This document shows, in pieces, positions 15,613 to 25,020 of a DNA stretch of 52,725 nucleotides (positions within the stretch are counted from its first letter, which is position 1; each line of letters starts with the position of its first letter). Source of the DNA: Romeriopsis navalis LEGE 11480 (GTDB lineage: Bacteria; Cyanobacteriota; Cyanobacteriia; Leptolyngbyales; Leptolyngbyaceae); contig NZ_JADEXQ010000036.1 of the NCBI RefSeq assembly GCF_015207035.1, positions 1-52,725 on the forward strand, in the 5' to 3' direction. Made by a program: the position numbers and the translations under genes. The notes under the pieces were generated by a model, which saw only the letters and a list, made by a program, of their open reading frames with translations, had not been told where the DNA came from and searched no databases.

Positions 15613-18600
15613 TCAATGCTTGAGGGTCAAATCATGTTTATGGAAGTCGGCTTCCGGTTCAGGCTGCCGGGCTATTGGATCAGATTTGGGGCGTAAGAAT
15701 CGGCCGAACTGCGCATAGAGTGCGGGTAAGAGAACCAAGGTTAGTGCGGTCGAGGTGAATAGTCCCCCAAGCACCACGACCGCCAGCGGCTGCAGAATTT
15801 CTTTTCCAGCCCCGGCTCCGATCACAAGGGGCAACATTCCTAACGCTGAGGTCAAGGCCGTCATTAAAATCGCTTCTAGACGTTCTGAGGAGCCTTCTAT
15901 CACCCCTGATTGGATTGACTTGCCCTCAGCAAATTTATTGTTGTAGTTGTCCACCAAGAGTAAGCCATTGCGAGTAGCCACACCGAATAGGGTAATAAAG
16001 CCCACCATTGATGCCACTGAAAGAATCCCCCCGCCCAAGGCCACGGAAAAGATACCACCCGATAGGGCTAGGGGTAGGTTAAGCATAATCATCACTGTAG
16101 CAGGTAAAGATTTGACGGCAAAGTACATCATCACGGCTACCACCACTAGCGCCAGTAATCCAAAAGTGAGGAGGTTCTGGGACGCTCGCTGCTCTGACTC
16201 AAACTGACCGCCATACTGAATGAAATACCCTTCTGGCAGCTCCACCTCCTTGGCTACAGTGGTCTTAATTTCTTCGACAGCGCTACCCAGGTCTCGATTA
16301 GCGACGTTGGTTGATACAATAAAACGCCGCAGCACATTTTCACGGTTAATTGTGTTAGGGCCAGTGCCAAAGCTGATTTTGGCTACCTGCGCCAATGGTA
16401 TCTTGGTGCCGCTAGGGGTATCAACCAGCAGGTTGCTAATGGTGTCTAAGTTGCTGCGATCATCTTCCTGCAGCCAGACCAATAGATCGAATAGCTGCTG
16501 TCCCTCTAGCACCTGAGAGACGGCCCGCCCATTGAAGGCCGTTTCAACCGTTTCGGCGAGTTGGCCAACGGTTAGACCATAGCGGGCGGCAGCTTGGCGA
16601 TCGAACTCAATCTGAAGCTGCTTAATATCCACTTGAGGTTCTAGCTGTAAATCTACCAGTCCAGGGACTTCGCTGATGGCGGTCTGGATTTGTGCGCCAA
16701 GAGAGCGCAGCTCGTCTAAATCAGGTCCGAAGATCTTGATGGCGATCGCGCTTCTCACGCCAGATAGAATTTCGTCAATCCGGTGGGAAATAAAGCCGCC
16801 GATGCCCGGTACGACCCCCGGAATTTGAGCAAAGGTCTCGCGCAGCGTCTCAATGGTTTCATCGCGATCCTTCATTCCAGCCTCACTGATTTCCACATCT
16901 ACGTGCCCGAATGAAACACTGGCGGCATCAGCATCCCCCGATACCCGACCCGCACGAAGCTGTATGGAATCAAATCGAGGATCATCTATCAGTAAATCTT
17001 GGATAGCAAGTCCAGCACGACTTGTGAGCTCTAGGGAGCTACCAGGATAGAGCGTCATTGTATTTACCAAGGAACGCTCCTGGAACTCCGGTAAAAACAC
17101 ACGCCCTAGCGTGGGCAATACCAGCATCGAAGCAACGAATAACGCCACTGCAATCATTAGAATCACCTTGGCACGGCTGAGGGAAAACCGCAGTAGCGGC
17201 TGATAAAGACGCTTTGCGGTCCGAGCAACCCAGGTTTCCACTGCGGGTAGTTTTTGATTTGAGAGCAGCAGGGCTGAAAGTGCGGGGGAGAGCGTGAGAG
17301 CCACCAATGTGGATGAGAAAATGGACAGGAGATAGGCAAACCCCATAGGGGCAAATATTTTGCCTTCAATCCCGGTTAGGGTAAAGATGGGAGCGAAAAT
17401 AACCGCGATAATTATGGTGGAAAATAGAACGCTAATCCGTACTTCTCTGGAGGCGTCATACACCACCTGTAGAGGGGAGACGGGAGTGCCCGCCAGTTGA
17501 TTTTCTCGGAGACGCCGATAAGAATTTTCCATATCAACAATGGCATCATCCACAACGGAACCGATCGCCACAGCTAGTCCTCCCAGGGTCATGGTGTTGA
17601 TTCCCAGACCGAACACATTGAGGATACTGAGGCCAATCAGAAGTGATAGGGGGATGGCGCTCAAAGCCATGACTGCAGTGCGCCAGTTCATCAAAAACAG
17701 CAGCAGCACAACTGCAACAATAATGATGCCGTCGCGCAAAGAGCTGGTAACGTTCTCAATCGACGCATCAATAAAATCAGACTGACGAAAAGTGGCTGTT
17801 ACCTCTACATCGTCCGGCAACCCAGCTTTAATCGTCTCCATCTGGGCTTCCACCGCTTGAGTAACCGTGGGCGTATCGGAGAGCGGTTGCTTGTTGACCA
17901 TCATCACGATGGCTGCTTTGCCATTGGCACTGGCATCCCCCCGCTTGAGGGCCGCCCCAATTTGAATATCAGCCACATTCTTCAATAGGACTGGCACCCC
18001 ATCACGAGCGGTCACCACCGATTCCCGCAGTGCCTCCACCGATTGGATGCGACCGAGACCGCGAATTAAATATTCTCGGTCAGGAGTGATTAAAAAGCCG
18101 CCGCCAGCATTGGTGTTAGCCTCCTGGACTGCCTGTGTCACTTCCGATAGGGTGACATTATAGGATTTTAGCTTGGCCGGATCGACTAAAACCTGATACT
18201 GGCGGGTTTCGCCCCCGTAGGAGAGCACCTGAGTAACGCCAGGGACTGCCAGCAGTTGATTGGTAACCTCCAGATCAACAAGGTTGCGGACATCCATGAG
18301 GGTAGTTTTGCCCCCATCCGCGATCGTGAAAGCATAGGCTAAAACTGTACCAATTGGAGAAGAAAGAGGCGAGATTTGCGGAATTTCAACCCCGGCAGGG
18401 AGCTTGCTGGTTACTTGCTGCAGCCGTTCTGAAATCAGTTGGCGCGCTAGGTAAACATCTGTTCCCCACTTAAATGTAATTTGAACCACAGAAATCCCGA
18501 CACCTGAAGAGGATCGGACAATATTTACCCCTGGCGTCCCATTGACGGCACTCTCAATCGGAAAAGTCACTAAGGACTCTACTTCTTCTGGGGCTAGCCC

Positions 18601-18762
18601 CGGCGCTTCTGTTTGCACATCTACCTGTGGGGGTGCAAAGTTAGGGAATACATCCAACGGCATTTTTGAAACGGTTAAAAGTCCCCAACCCGTCACAACG
18701 ATCGCGCCGATGACAATTAACCAGCGCTGCGCAATAGACCATTTCAGAACGGCATTCAACAT
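15613..18762 (-). CDS. Heavy-metal RND efflux pump, inner-membrane subunit (CzcA/CusA family)
   Basis: 1049 residues, full length for the family. It is a proton-driven transporter that moves metal from the periplasm or cytoplasm into a tripartite exit channel. It begins MLNAVLKWSIAQRWLIVIG with the first helix, followed by PNFAPPQVDVQTEAPGLAPEEVE, the standard HME-RND opening. The fourth-helix charge relay reads LGGLAVAIGSVVDDAIVDMEN, with the paired Asp and Glu needed for proton coupling. Twelve membrane spans and two large periplasmic loops are inferred from the hydrophobic pattern. It lies 62 bases after the adaptor gene. Substrate is likely divalent (Co, Zn, Ni or Cd), inferred from the neighbouring regulator and ATPase; no outer-membrane partner gene is present. 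Confidence 0.93.
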   Translation of the reverse strand: MLNAVLKWSIAQRWLIVIGAIVVTGWGLLTVSKMPLDVFPNFAPPQVDVQTEAPGLAPEEVESLVTFPIESAVNGTPGVNIVRSSSGVGISVVQITFKWGTDVYLARQLISERLQQVTSKLPAGVEIPQISPLSSPIGTVLAYAFTIADGGKTTLMDVRNLVDLEVTNQLLAVPGVTQVLSYGGETRQYQVLVDPAKLKSYNVTLSEVTQAVQEANTNAGGGFLITPDREYLIRGLGRIQSVEALRESVVTARDGVPVLLKNVADIQIGAALKRGDASANGKAAIVMMVNKQPLSDTPTVTQAVEAQMETIKAGLPDDVEVTATFRQSDFIDASIENVTSSLRDGIIIVAVVLLLFLMNWRTAVMALSAIPLSLLIGLSILNVFGLGINTMTLGGLAVAIGSVVDDAIVDMENSYRRLRENQLAGTPVSPLQVVYDASREVRISVLFSTIIIAVIFAPIFTLTGIEGKIFAPMGFAYLLSIFSSTLVALTLSPALSALLLSNQKLPAVETWVARTAKRLYQPLLRFSLSRAKVILMIAVALFVASMLVLPTLGRVFLPEFQERSLVNTMTLYPGSSLELTSRAGLAIQDLLIDDPRFDSIQLRAGRVSGDADAASVSFGHVDVEISEAGMKDRDETIETLRETFAQIPGVVPGIGGFISHRIDEILSGVRSAIAIKIFGPDLDELRSLGAQIQTAISEVPGLVDLQLEPQVDIKQLQIEFDRQAAARYGLTVGQLAETVETAFNGRAVSQVLEGQQLFDLLVWLQEDDRSNLDTISNLLVDTPSGTKIPLAQVAKISFGTGPNTINRENVLRRFIVSTNVANRDLGSAVEEIKTTVAKEVELPEGYFIQYGGQFESEQRASQNLLTFGLLALVVVAVMMYFAVKSLPATVMIMLNLPLALSGGIFSVALGGGILSVASMVGFITLFGVATRNGLLLVDNYNNKFAEGKSIQSGVIEGSSERLEAILMTALTSALGMLPLVIGAGAGKEILQPLAVVVLGGLFTSTALTLVLLPALYAQFGRFLRPKSDPIARQPEPEADFHKHDLTLKH

Positions 18763-18824
18763 AATGGTTCCAGAAACACTTCACTACCGACTAAATACTC
18801 AGACAAAGGGAAACCTCTTAATAT

Positions 18825-20570
18825 TTAGGCCGACCCCCGGTGCTGGTCGATGGCGGATTCCTGGGCTGTGGATGAAGATTCTACGGCTTCATAGGAGGCT
18901 AACTCATCAGACGCAAGATCTGCCTCAGAAACCCTATCCTTTAGAGTATTGTCGTTTTTCCCCTCAGCCGTCAGAGTCAATTCTGGAACATGCTCACTCG
19001 AACTAGAGCAACCCCAACGTCCTGCTAGATAGGCTCCAGTCGCGATTGCCCCTCCGGTTGATAAAATGATCCACCAGGGTACGTTACCAGCATTCAACAG
19101 CGAAAAACCAGAGGGAGTTACGGCTGTTTCATTGCCATGATCATGACCATCTTTTTCAGAGTGACTCTGTCCGTCGTCATCAGAACCTCGACTCCCACCT
19201 CGGAGCGATTGAGCATAGAGCATCATGGCCCCTTGCGTTGCAATACGATCGCCATCAAAAAGGCCTCGCTTGATTTCAACCCAGTCTCCGAAGGTTTTGC
19301 CCAGCTCAACTTGAACGAGTTCAAAGCGACCTTTGCCGTTTTCCACATAGACGAAGGACTGATTATTCACCTCCACTACCCCCCCGGAGGGAATGGCGGT
19401 CGTGGCAGTGGAAGCACGACCTGTCATAATCTCTAACTCAGCAAACATCCCTGGTTTGAGCTTATTGCGGGAATTGCTCACGCTGGCTCGGACTGGAACT
19501 ACTCGAGTGTTCCCACCAACCACGGGATCAATTTGAACAATCTGCCCGTTGAAAATTTCTCCGGGCTGGCTTGCAACCCGAAGCCTAACGGGTTGACCTC
19601 GACTCAACTGGTCAAGGTCTTTCTCGTAAACATTGGCCGTTGCCCAGACTTCAGCATCGTTTACGATGGTCATCAGTTTGCCCCCCGCATTTTCAAAGGA
19701 TGCCCCTAGGGTGACCTCTCGTTTGGCAATCGTTCCTGCGATGGGGGCCTGCACAACCACTAAACCTTTACGATTGGAGGGGGTTTGCAGTTGACTTAGA
19801 CGCGTTTGATAAGTTGTATCGCTGAGTTTAACTCGCTGTTTAGCACCTTCAACTGCCGCTAAAGCTCGTTTCCATTCTGCTTCCGCTCGAAGAGCCGCTT
19901 GAAGACTCTGACTTTTATCTAATGTTGCCTTCGCTTCAGCAAGCTGGGTTTTAGACGTTAACATCTGACGCCGGGGCAATGCACCAACAGAAACTAACCG
20001 TGCATCTCCGTCGTACCGCTCTTGAGCTTCTGCCAACTGCGTTTGCGCCTGAGCAACTTCAGTGGCAGCGATTTGACGTTCACGGGACAAGTCTTCCTTT
20101 GCAAGGTGCAAGTTTGCCTGTGCTTCTCTTAGACTAACTTCCGCATTGGTTTTTCTATCTAAGGCATCAACCCTTAATTGCAGCAGCTCTAGGCTAGATA
20201 TCACCGCTATACGCTGTCCCTTTTTGACGCGATCTCCCGGTTTAACTAAAAGTTCAACAACAGTACCTGGGGTCGGAATTGTCACATTTGCCTGACGATT
20301 GGGCTGAGTTTCAATCTGTCCTGTGGCTTTAATGCCGACACTAATCCTACGACGCTCAACAGGCTCGATTTTGATGCCAATGCGCTTGGCAATTTCAGCA
20401 TTGATCTCAACGCTTTTAGGACTGCCTGCATTCCCACCTGTTTCAAATTCATTTCCATGATTATGGCCAGCTCCCGCTAGGGTTGACGTGATGTCTAGAG
20501 TTGTAAGGCAACCGATGAATATTCCGGATGTAACTGCTGCTGCAAGTGGTTTACGGAGAATAAAAGACAT
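18825..20570 (-). CDS. RND periplasmic adaptor (CzcB/membrane-fusion protein)
   Basis: 581 residues. An N-terminal signal is followed by GAGHNHGNEFETGG, a His-rich patch. The adaptor body comes next: a lipoyl half (KATGQIETQPNRQANVTIPT, VVELLVKPGDRVKKGQ), a long coiled coil (about 130-270, rich in A, E, Q, R), the second lipoyl half (LVVVQAPIAGTIAKREVTLG) and beta-barrel domains. Unusually, the C-terminus adds a second His-rich stretch (HSEKDGHDHGNE), a hydrophobic segment (WWIILSTGGAIATGAYLAG) and a cytoplasmic-type acidic tail, making it longer than typical CzcB. It bridges the pump to an outer-membrane channel. It is the first gene of the 20570-14750 operon, preceded by a degenerate CopR-like box. 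Confidence 0.9.
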   Translation of the reverse strand: MSFILRKPLAAAVTSGIFIGCLTTLDITSTLAGAGHNHGNEFETGGNAGSPKSVEINAEIAKRIGIKIEPVERRRISVGIKATGQIETQPNRQANVTIPTPGTVVELLVKPGDRVKKGQRIAVISSLELLQLRVDALDRKTNAEVSLREAQANLHLAKEDLSRERQIAATEVAQAQTQLAEAQERYDGDARLVSVGALPRRQMLTSKTQLAEAKATLDKSQSLQAALRAEAEWKRALAAVEGAKQRVKLSDTTYQTRLSQLQTPSNRKGLVVVQAPIAGTIAKREVTLGASFENAGGKLMTIVNDAEVWATANVYEKDLDQLSRGQPVRLRVASQPGEIFNGQIVQIDPVVGGNTRVVPVRASVSNSRNKLKPGMFAELEIMTGRASTATTAIPSGGVVEVNNQSFVYVENGKGRFELVQVELGKTFGDWVEIKRGLFDGDRIATQGAMMLYAQSLRGGSRGSDDDGQSHSEKDGHDHGNETAVTPSGFSLLNAGNVPWWIILSTGGAIATGAYLAGRWGCSSSSEHVPELTLTAEGKNDNTLKDRVSEADLASDELASYEAVESSSTAQESAIDQHRGSA

Positions 20571-20688
20571 TAATGGTTCACCAAACTGATGGATGGGGAG
20601 AATTCTGGCTAGTCAAAGGGACAACAAACCATCAGCACTCTTTTGTCTTACATGACATGTATAAGTTTAAGGAGTATCACATTCAAAA

Positions 20689-20705
20689 ATAAAATCAAAG
20701 TGAAA
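20689..20705 (-). promoter_or_regulatory. Degenerate TTTCAT-like direct repeat before the Czc-like operon
   Basis: On the minus strand TTTCAC-TTTGA-TTTTAT: the same 6-5-6 layout and TTGA-type spacer as the three exact CopR-type boxes of this plasmid, with one change in each half. It lies 119 bp upstream of the adaptor start. It is a candidate site for the paralogous regulator at 13623-14327. Confidence 0.45.
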
Positions 20706-20990
20706 CAAAATCTGACGTTTCAAAAAAGCTGATGCAGCCCTATGTCGGTCCAAGAATATCCTTGATTTTCGCTACCTACTCTCCTAAATCACAGGAGTAG
20801 TCTTCTACAGACCAATAAAGCGAAGTCCTATTCACTGGGCCGTGAGCAATGATGGAATCATCGGTCCAGTGTATAAGTTGTCAAACTGCGGGGCTTAAAG
20901 TCTTGAAAAGCCCATTGAAAAAGGTTTATAAGGTTCCTGTGAGAAAGATAAGGCGTATGTCAACATACGCCTCTATCCTCAAAATTCCGC
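20706..20990. other. Intergenic region with two large foldbacks
   Basis: At 20833-20871 CACTGGGCC pairs with GGTCCAGTG around an inner ATGAT/ATCAT pair, giving a long hairpin. At 20951-20972 AGGCGTATGT and ACATACGCCT form a perfect 10-bp inverted repeat with only two bases between. No gene was seen. Confidence 0.6.
20951..20972. promoter_or_regulatory. Perfect 22-bp inverted repeat upstream of the MerR-type promoter
   Basis: AGGCGTATGT-CA-ACATACGCCT. The two-base centre suits a dimeric regulator better than an RNA hairpin, and no T-run follows. It ends 18 bp before the -35 box of the merR-like gene. Its regulator is unknown. Confidence 0.5.
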
Positions 20991-21022
20991 TTGACTCTCC
21001 CATTAACTGTAGAGTTTAGACT
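20991..21022 (+). promoter_or_regulatory. MerR-type promoter with a 20-bp spacer
   Basis: TTGACT (-35) and TAGACT (-10) are separated by 20 bp, longer than the usual 17 and typical of promoters that MerR proteins untwist. An ACTCT...AGAGT dyad (20994-21015) fills the spacer. It drives the merR-copA-cupredoxin genes and is presumably bound by the protein at 21050-21463. Confidence 0.72.
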
Positions 21023-21049
21023 AAAGCATAAGTCAGTAGAGGTTTGATA

Positions 21050-21463
21050 ATGCTTACGTCTTTTCCCTCGCTTCTCAAAATTGGGGAACTCTCCCATCAA
21101 AGTGGTGTAACTGTCAAAACCATCCGTTACTACGAAAATCTGGGTCTTCTCACTGCGATAGAGAGAAGTGATGGTAATTTTCGTCTCTTTTCATCTGATA
21201 TGGTTCAGCGTCTACGATTTATTAAACGCCTTCAATCCCTCGGACTTAGTCTTGTAGAGATACAAGATTGTCTCCAAATCAACGATAGCGGCGAATTGCC
21301 TTGTGAAGAGATTGCTACCAAACTTCGGCAGCATATTGAAGAGATCAATCGGCGAATTGATGAACTCATGCAATTACGCCAGGAATTGTCAAACACGCTA
21401 TCCAACTGGTCGGACTCCCCTAGAGCAATGCTCGGTACTATCTGCCCCAATTTAGGGTCATAG
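21050..21463 (+). CDS. MerR-family metal-responsive activator
   Basis: 137 residues from ATG 21050 with a GTAGAGG site 8 bases upstream; an earlier in-frame TTG at 21044 is less likely. The helix-turn-helix reads KIGELSHQSGVTVKTIRYYENLGLL, followed by a wing, then a dimerisation coiled coil (ATKLRQHIEEINRRIDELMQLRQEL). Cysteines at about 74, 85 and 132 (DSGELPCEE and GTICPNL) lie where CueR/PbrR/ZntR-type sensors carry metal ligands. It is encoded 32 bases before copA on the same strand, and its own promoter has the expected dyad, so it probably activates itself and copA. Cu(I) is the likely inducer from the neighbour; the ligand spacing does not prove it. Confidence 0.88.
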   Translation: MLTSFPSLLKIGELSHQSGVTVKTIRYYENLGLLTAIERSDGNFRLFSSDMVQRLRFIKRLQSLGLSLVEIQDCLQINDSGELPCEEIATKLRQHIEEINRRIDELMQLRQELSNTLSNWSDSPRAMLGTICPNLGS

Positions 21464-21495
21464 CTCAGAAATAACTCGTTAAGGTTGGTTGGATT

Positions 21496-23748
21496 ATGAA
21501 AACACTTCAGCTAAAACTACGTGGTATGAATTGTGCCTCCTGCGCTAATGCAATTGAGGAAGCCATCCAGAATGTATCTGGCGTTGATGTTGGCCATGTG
21601 AACTTCAGCATCGAACAAGCCCATATTCAATATGATCCAGATCAAACTAGCCCAGCACAAATTGCTCAAGCTGTTGCAGACATCGGCTATGAAGCAATTC
21701 CACAGGATGCCGTCATTGATGATGATAGACAACAGCAACTACAGCATCAGCAATCGCGCGCGCTACGCCGTAAAGTCACGATCGGAATCATTGGCAGTGT
21801 CCTCTTAGTGCTCGGGATGCTGGGACATATGGGTCTTGCCACTCCGGCGCTATTAAAGCCACTGGAAAATTCCTGGGTACAGATGATCATTGCTGCTCCC
21901 GTTGAATTTTGGGTGGGTTGGCAATTCCATCAGAGTGCATGGAAAGCCTTTCAACACCGCATGGCTGATATGAACACACTAATTTCTGTTGGCACACTTA
22001 TCGCTTTTCTGTATTCCATCTGGGCCACAGTCACTCCGGATTTTTTTAGAGCGCAGGGCTTACCAGCGGATGTTTACTATGAAGCATCGGCGATGATTAT
22101 TACCCTGACATTGCTGGGACGCTTGCTGGAAAACCGTGCAAAGAGCGAAACTTCCGCCGCAATTCGGCAACTGATGGGTCTGCAAGCGAAGACTGCTAGG
22201 GTAATTCGTGATGGCAGTGAATTTGATATTCCGATCGAAGCTGTCGTGGTCGGTGATATTGTCCTTGTGCGCCCAGGAGAGAAAATTCCAGTCGATGGTG
22301 AGGTCGTTTCTGGAAAATCTTCAATCGATGAAGCCATGCTAACTGGGGAAAGTTTGCCTGTAGCTAAGCAAGCAGGTGATTTAGTCATTGGAGCAAGCCT
22401 GAATAAAACAGGTAGCTTTAAGTTTCGTGCCACTAAAATTGGACAAGATACAGTGCTGGCTCAAATTGTCCAATTGGTGCAGCAGGCGCAGGGCTCCAAG
22501 GCACCAATTCAGAAGCTAGCCGACCAAATTACGAGCTGGTTTGTGCCTGCGGTAATTGCGATCGCGATTTCAACATTCATCACTTGGTATAACATCACGG
22601 GCAATCTCACCTTCGCAATTCTAACGATGGTGAGTGTGCTGATTATTGCTTGTCCCTGTGCTTTAGGACTCGCGACACCGACTTCGGTCACTGTCGGAAT
22701 CGGTAAAGGTGCAGCTAATGGGATCCTAATCAAAAGTGCGGACAGTTTAGAACTAGCGCAACGAGTGCGGACAATTGTGCTGGACAAAACAGGCACCGTT
22801 ACCCAAGGAAAACCAGAAGTCACGGATGTTTTATTAGATGGCAGCGTTCTTCGAACCATGCCCTTACCCGAGCATCAAGCATTACTGCGCTTAATTGGAA
22901 CGCTCGAACGTCAATCAGAGCATCCTCTTGCCCAAGCCATTGTCAGCTATCTCACAGATTCACTCAATATGACGGATTTCCCTGAAGCCAATCACTTTGA
23001 AGCAATCGTCGGTAGTGGAGTGACAGCCACGGTCATCAATCAAACAGTTCAAGTCGGCACCGTTCGTTGGCTGCAGGAATTAGGTATCGACACTAGTGCT
23101 GTTATCCAGCAGAAAGCTAGCTGGGAAAGTCAAGGTAAAACTGTGGTTTGTTTAGCGATCGATGATCAGGTCCGAGGCGTAATTGCCATTGCCGATACAG
23201 TCAAACCATCCTCAGCCAAAGCGATTCAAACCTTGCAACGAATGGGCTTAGAAGTTGTTATGTTGACGGGGGATAACCAGCGAACCGCTGAAGCAATTGC
23301 GCAATCTGTGGGAATTGAGCGAGTTGTGGCTGAGGTGCGCCCTGACCAGAAAGCAAATGCCGTCAAACAGCTTCAAGCAAAGGGCGAGCGTGTTGCCATG
23401 GTGGGGGATGGAATTAATGATGCTCCAGCTTTGGCTCAGGCAGATGTCGGAATCGCGATTGGCACCGGGACAGATGTCGCGATTGCTACGGCTGATATTG
23501 TGCTAATTTCTGGTGATTTGAACGGTATTCCAGCATCAATTCATCTCAGCCGTGCCACGATGCGAAATATTCGCCAAAATCTTCTCTTTGCCTTTGGCTA
23601 CAATGTTGCTGGTATTCCGATCGCGGCTGGTATTTTATTCCCGCTTTTCCAATGGTTACTCAGCCCGATTATTGCGGGAGCAGCGATGGCACTAAGCTCA
23701 GTTTCCGTTGTTACAAATGCCCTACGGTTACGGCAGATTAGGCTTTAG
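21496..23748 (+). CDS. copA: Copper-exporting P1B-1 ATPase CopA
   Basis: 750 residues. One N-terminal HMA domain has the Cu(I) site GMNCASC (Cys13, Cys16). Membrane spans follow, then the actuator TGES, the intramembrane CPC (Cys386, Cys388) in [10 protein letters not shown], Asp430 in [10 protein letters not shown], an HP motif in [17 protein letters not shown], and C-terminal YN and [14 protein letters not shown] motifs. The [10 protein letters not shown] and YN/MSS signatures define Cu(I) exporters. It removes Cu(I) from the cytoplasm. In cyanobacteria related proteins (CtaA, PacS) also supply thylakoid copper proteins, but this copy, in a resistance cluster with a MerR regulator, looks like an efflux pump. 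It is co-transcribed with the cupredoxin at 23759 (10-base gap). Confidence 0.95.
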   Translation: MKTLQLKLRGMNCASCANAIEEAIQNVSGVDVGHVNFSIEQAHIQYDPDQTSPAQIAQAVADIGYEAIPQDAVIDDDRQQQLQHQQSRALRRKVTIGIIGSVLLVLGMLGHMGLATPALLKPLENSWVQMIIAAPVEFWVGWQFHQSAWKAFQHRMADMNTLISVGTLIAFLYSIWATVTPDFFRAQGLPADVYYEASAMIITLTLLGRLLENRAKSETSAAIRQLMGLQAKTARVIRDGSEFDIPIEAVVVGDIVLVRPGEKIPVDGEVVSGKSSIDEAMLTGESLPVAKQAGDLVIGASLNKTGSFKFRATKIGQDTVLAQIVQLVQQAQGSKAPIQKLADQITSWFVPAVIAIAISTFITWYNITGNLTFAILTMVSVLIIACPCALGLATPTSVTVGIGKGAANGILIKSADSLELAQRVRTIVLDKTGTVTQGKPEVTDVLLDGSVLRTMPLPEHQALLRLIGTLERQSEHPLAQAIVSYLTDSLNMTDFPEANHFEAIVGSGVTATVINQTVQVGTVRWLQELGIDTSAVIQQKASWESQGKTVVCLAIDDQVRGVIAIADTVKPSSAKAIQTLQRMGLEVVMLTGDNQRTAEAIAQSVGIERVVAEVRPDQKANAVKQLQAKGERVAMVGDGINDAPALAQADVGIAIGTGTDVAIATADIVLISGDLNGIPASIHLSRATMRNIRQNLLFAFGYNVAGIPIAAGILFPLFQWLLSPIIAGAAMALSSVSVVTNALRLRQIRL

Positions 23749-23758
23749 GAGAAAAATC

Positions 23759-24256
23759 ATGCGTTTAGTACGGTTTACTAGGCTTCTGACGATGAGTGCC
23801 ATACTATTGCTGACTTCATCGGTTCATGCGAGGGAAGACAACTCGATCAATTCCCAGCAAGCATTACGCTCAATCGAGCAACCATTAAGTCGCAAAGTCA
23901 TCATTACTCTTGCTGGTATCGGTCTCATTGGCACAGAACTATGGTGGTTTCTTGGAAAATCGCGCCAAGTTCAACAAGCTGATAGCTCGACCGAGATCCA
24001 AACACAAACCATTATTGTTGACGGTGGCTATCAACCCGATACAGTCGTTGTCCAAGCTGGTAAACCAGTACACCTGAGATTTCAACGCCAAGATAGTAAT
24101 AGTTGCCTAGATCAGATCTTGTTACCTGATTTTGGGGTTCAGCTTCATCTGACGATGAATGAAATAACCACCGTAAAATTTACGCCGACTGAACCGGGGG
24201 AATATGCTTTCACCTGTGGGATGCAGATGTTTCGTGGCACGGTCGTCGTGCAATAG
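23759..24256 (+). CDS. Membrane-anchored cupredoxin-domain protein
   Basis: 165 residues from ATG 23759, with AGGAG upstream. An N-terminal signal is followed by a second hydrophobic helix (KVIITLAGIGLIGTELWWFL, about 48-67). A cupredoxin fold (about 80-165) comes next: IIVDGGYQPDTVVVQAGKPV, LRFQRQDSNSCLDQILLPDFG, and a C-terminal CGMQMFRGTVVV with the Cys and Met expected of a copper site. It belongs with the cupredoxin_1 type seen beside CopA ATPases. It probably holds or passes copper on the periplasmic face. The gene follows copA by 10 bases, and a CopR-type box begins 5 bases after its stop, so it ends the first copper unit. Confidence 0.82.
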   Translation: MRLVRFTRLLTMSAILLLTSSVHAREDNSINSQQALRSIEQPLSRKVIITLAGIGLIGTELWWFLGKSRQVQQADSSTEIQTQTIIVDGGYQPDTVVVQAGKPVHLRFQRQDSNSCLDQILLPDFGVQLHLTMNEITTVKFTPTEPGEYAFTCGMQMFRGTVVVQ

Positions 24257-24261
24257 TTTCA

Positions 24262-24278
24262 TTTCATCTTGATTTCAT
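24262..24278 (+). promoter_or_regulatory. CopR-type box before copRS
   Basis: TTTCAT-CTTGA-TTTCAT, a direct repeat with a 5-base spacer, matching the arrangement I recall for CopR targets in Synechocystis (copBAC, copMRS). It lies 58 bp before the regulator gene. An identical 17-bp string occurs at 36892-36908, and a one-base variant at 34864-34880 on the minus strand. Confidence 0.78.
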
Positions 24279-24336
24279 CCTCTCTGTGTTGAATGGGATT
24301 GAGCTATAAAACGGCGTTCCGAGGTCATCAAGCATT

Positions 24337-25020
24337 ATGCGGCTCTTGCTGGTAGAAGATGAAGCAGATTTAGCACTCGCTGTTCAAAAGACTCTGCGAG
24401 CCCATAGCTATGTCGTTGATTGGGCGGCGGACGGTGATATAGCGTGGGAATACATGCAAGCTGAATCCGCTTATTCCTTGGCGATTTTAGATTGGATGTT
24501 GCCAGGGTTATCAGGCATTGAACTATGCCACAAATTGCGCCAAAATCAGCATTCTTTTCCCATTCTGATCCTGAGTGCTCGCGACCAAATGCATGACCGC
24601 GTTACAGGGCTGGATGCTGGTGCTGATGATTATTTAGTGAAACCTTTTGGGATGGCGGAATTGCTCGCGCGTGTACGTGCGTTGTTACGCCGTCCCGGTT
24701 TAGTTCAGACGCAAATTTTGACTGTTGGTAATTTAACTCTTAATTGCCAGACTTACAGTATCAGCACTCCTGCCCATTCAGCCATTACTTTGACAGCAAA
24801 GGAATTTCAGCTGCTGGAATATTTTATGCAGCATCCTGGTCAGGTACTTTCCCATGAGCAAATCCGAGCACGTCTCTGGAACTTTGAAAACGAATCCATC
24901 AGCAACGTCGTTGCAGCACAAATTCGACTGCTTCGACGTAAGCTGGAAGAAGTTGGACAAGTTGAGCAAATCGAGACGATCCGTGGTCTTGGATATCGTC
25001 TTAATCCGGATAATGTATAA
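24337..25020 (+). CDS. copR: OmpR-family copper response regulator CopR
   Basis: 227 residues. The receiver has Glu7-Asp8, phospho-acceptor Asp52 in ILDWMLPG, Ser in LILSARD and Lys in YLVKPFG. A winged-helix DNA-binding half follows (TAKEFQLLEYFMQHPGQVL; SNVVAAQIRLLRRKLEE; IETIRGLGYRL). It lies directly after a TTTCAT-N5-TTTCAT box, the pattern expected for self-activation. The kinase start overlaps its stop by 8 bases. The copR name rests on the box, the copper neighbours and family likeness. It is closely related to the regulator at 13623-14327. Confidence 0.88.
   Translation: MRLLLVEDEADLALAVQKTLRAHSYVVDWAADGDIAWEYMQAESAYSLAILDWMLPGLSGIELCHKLRQNQHSFPILILSARDQMHDRVTGLDAGADDYLVKPFGMAELLARVRALLRRPGLVQTQILTVGNLTLNCQTYSISTPAHSAITLTAKEFQLLEYFMQHPGQVLSHEQIRARLWNFENESISNVVAAQIRLLRRKLEEVGQVEQIETIRGLGYRLNPDNV

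Noticed and set aside
24854-25012. N-terminal extension of CopS
   Set aside because: The extra 53 codons lie fully within copR; the ATG at 25013 overlapping the copR stop is the natural start.
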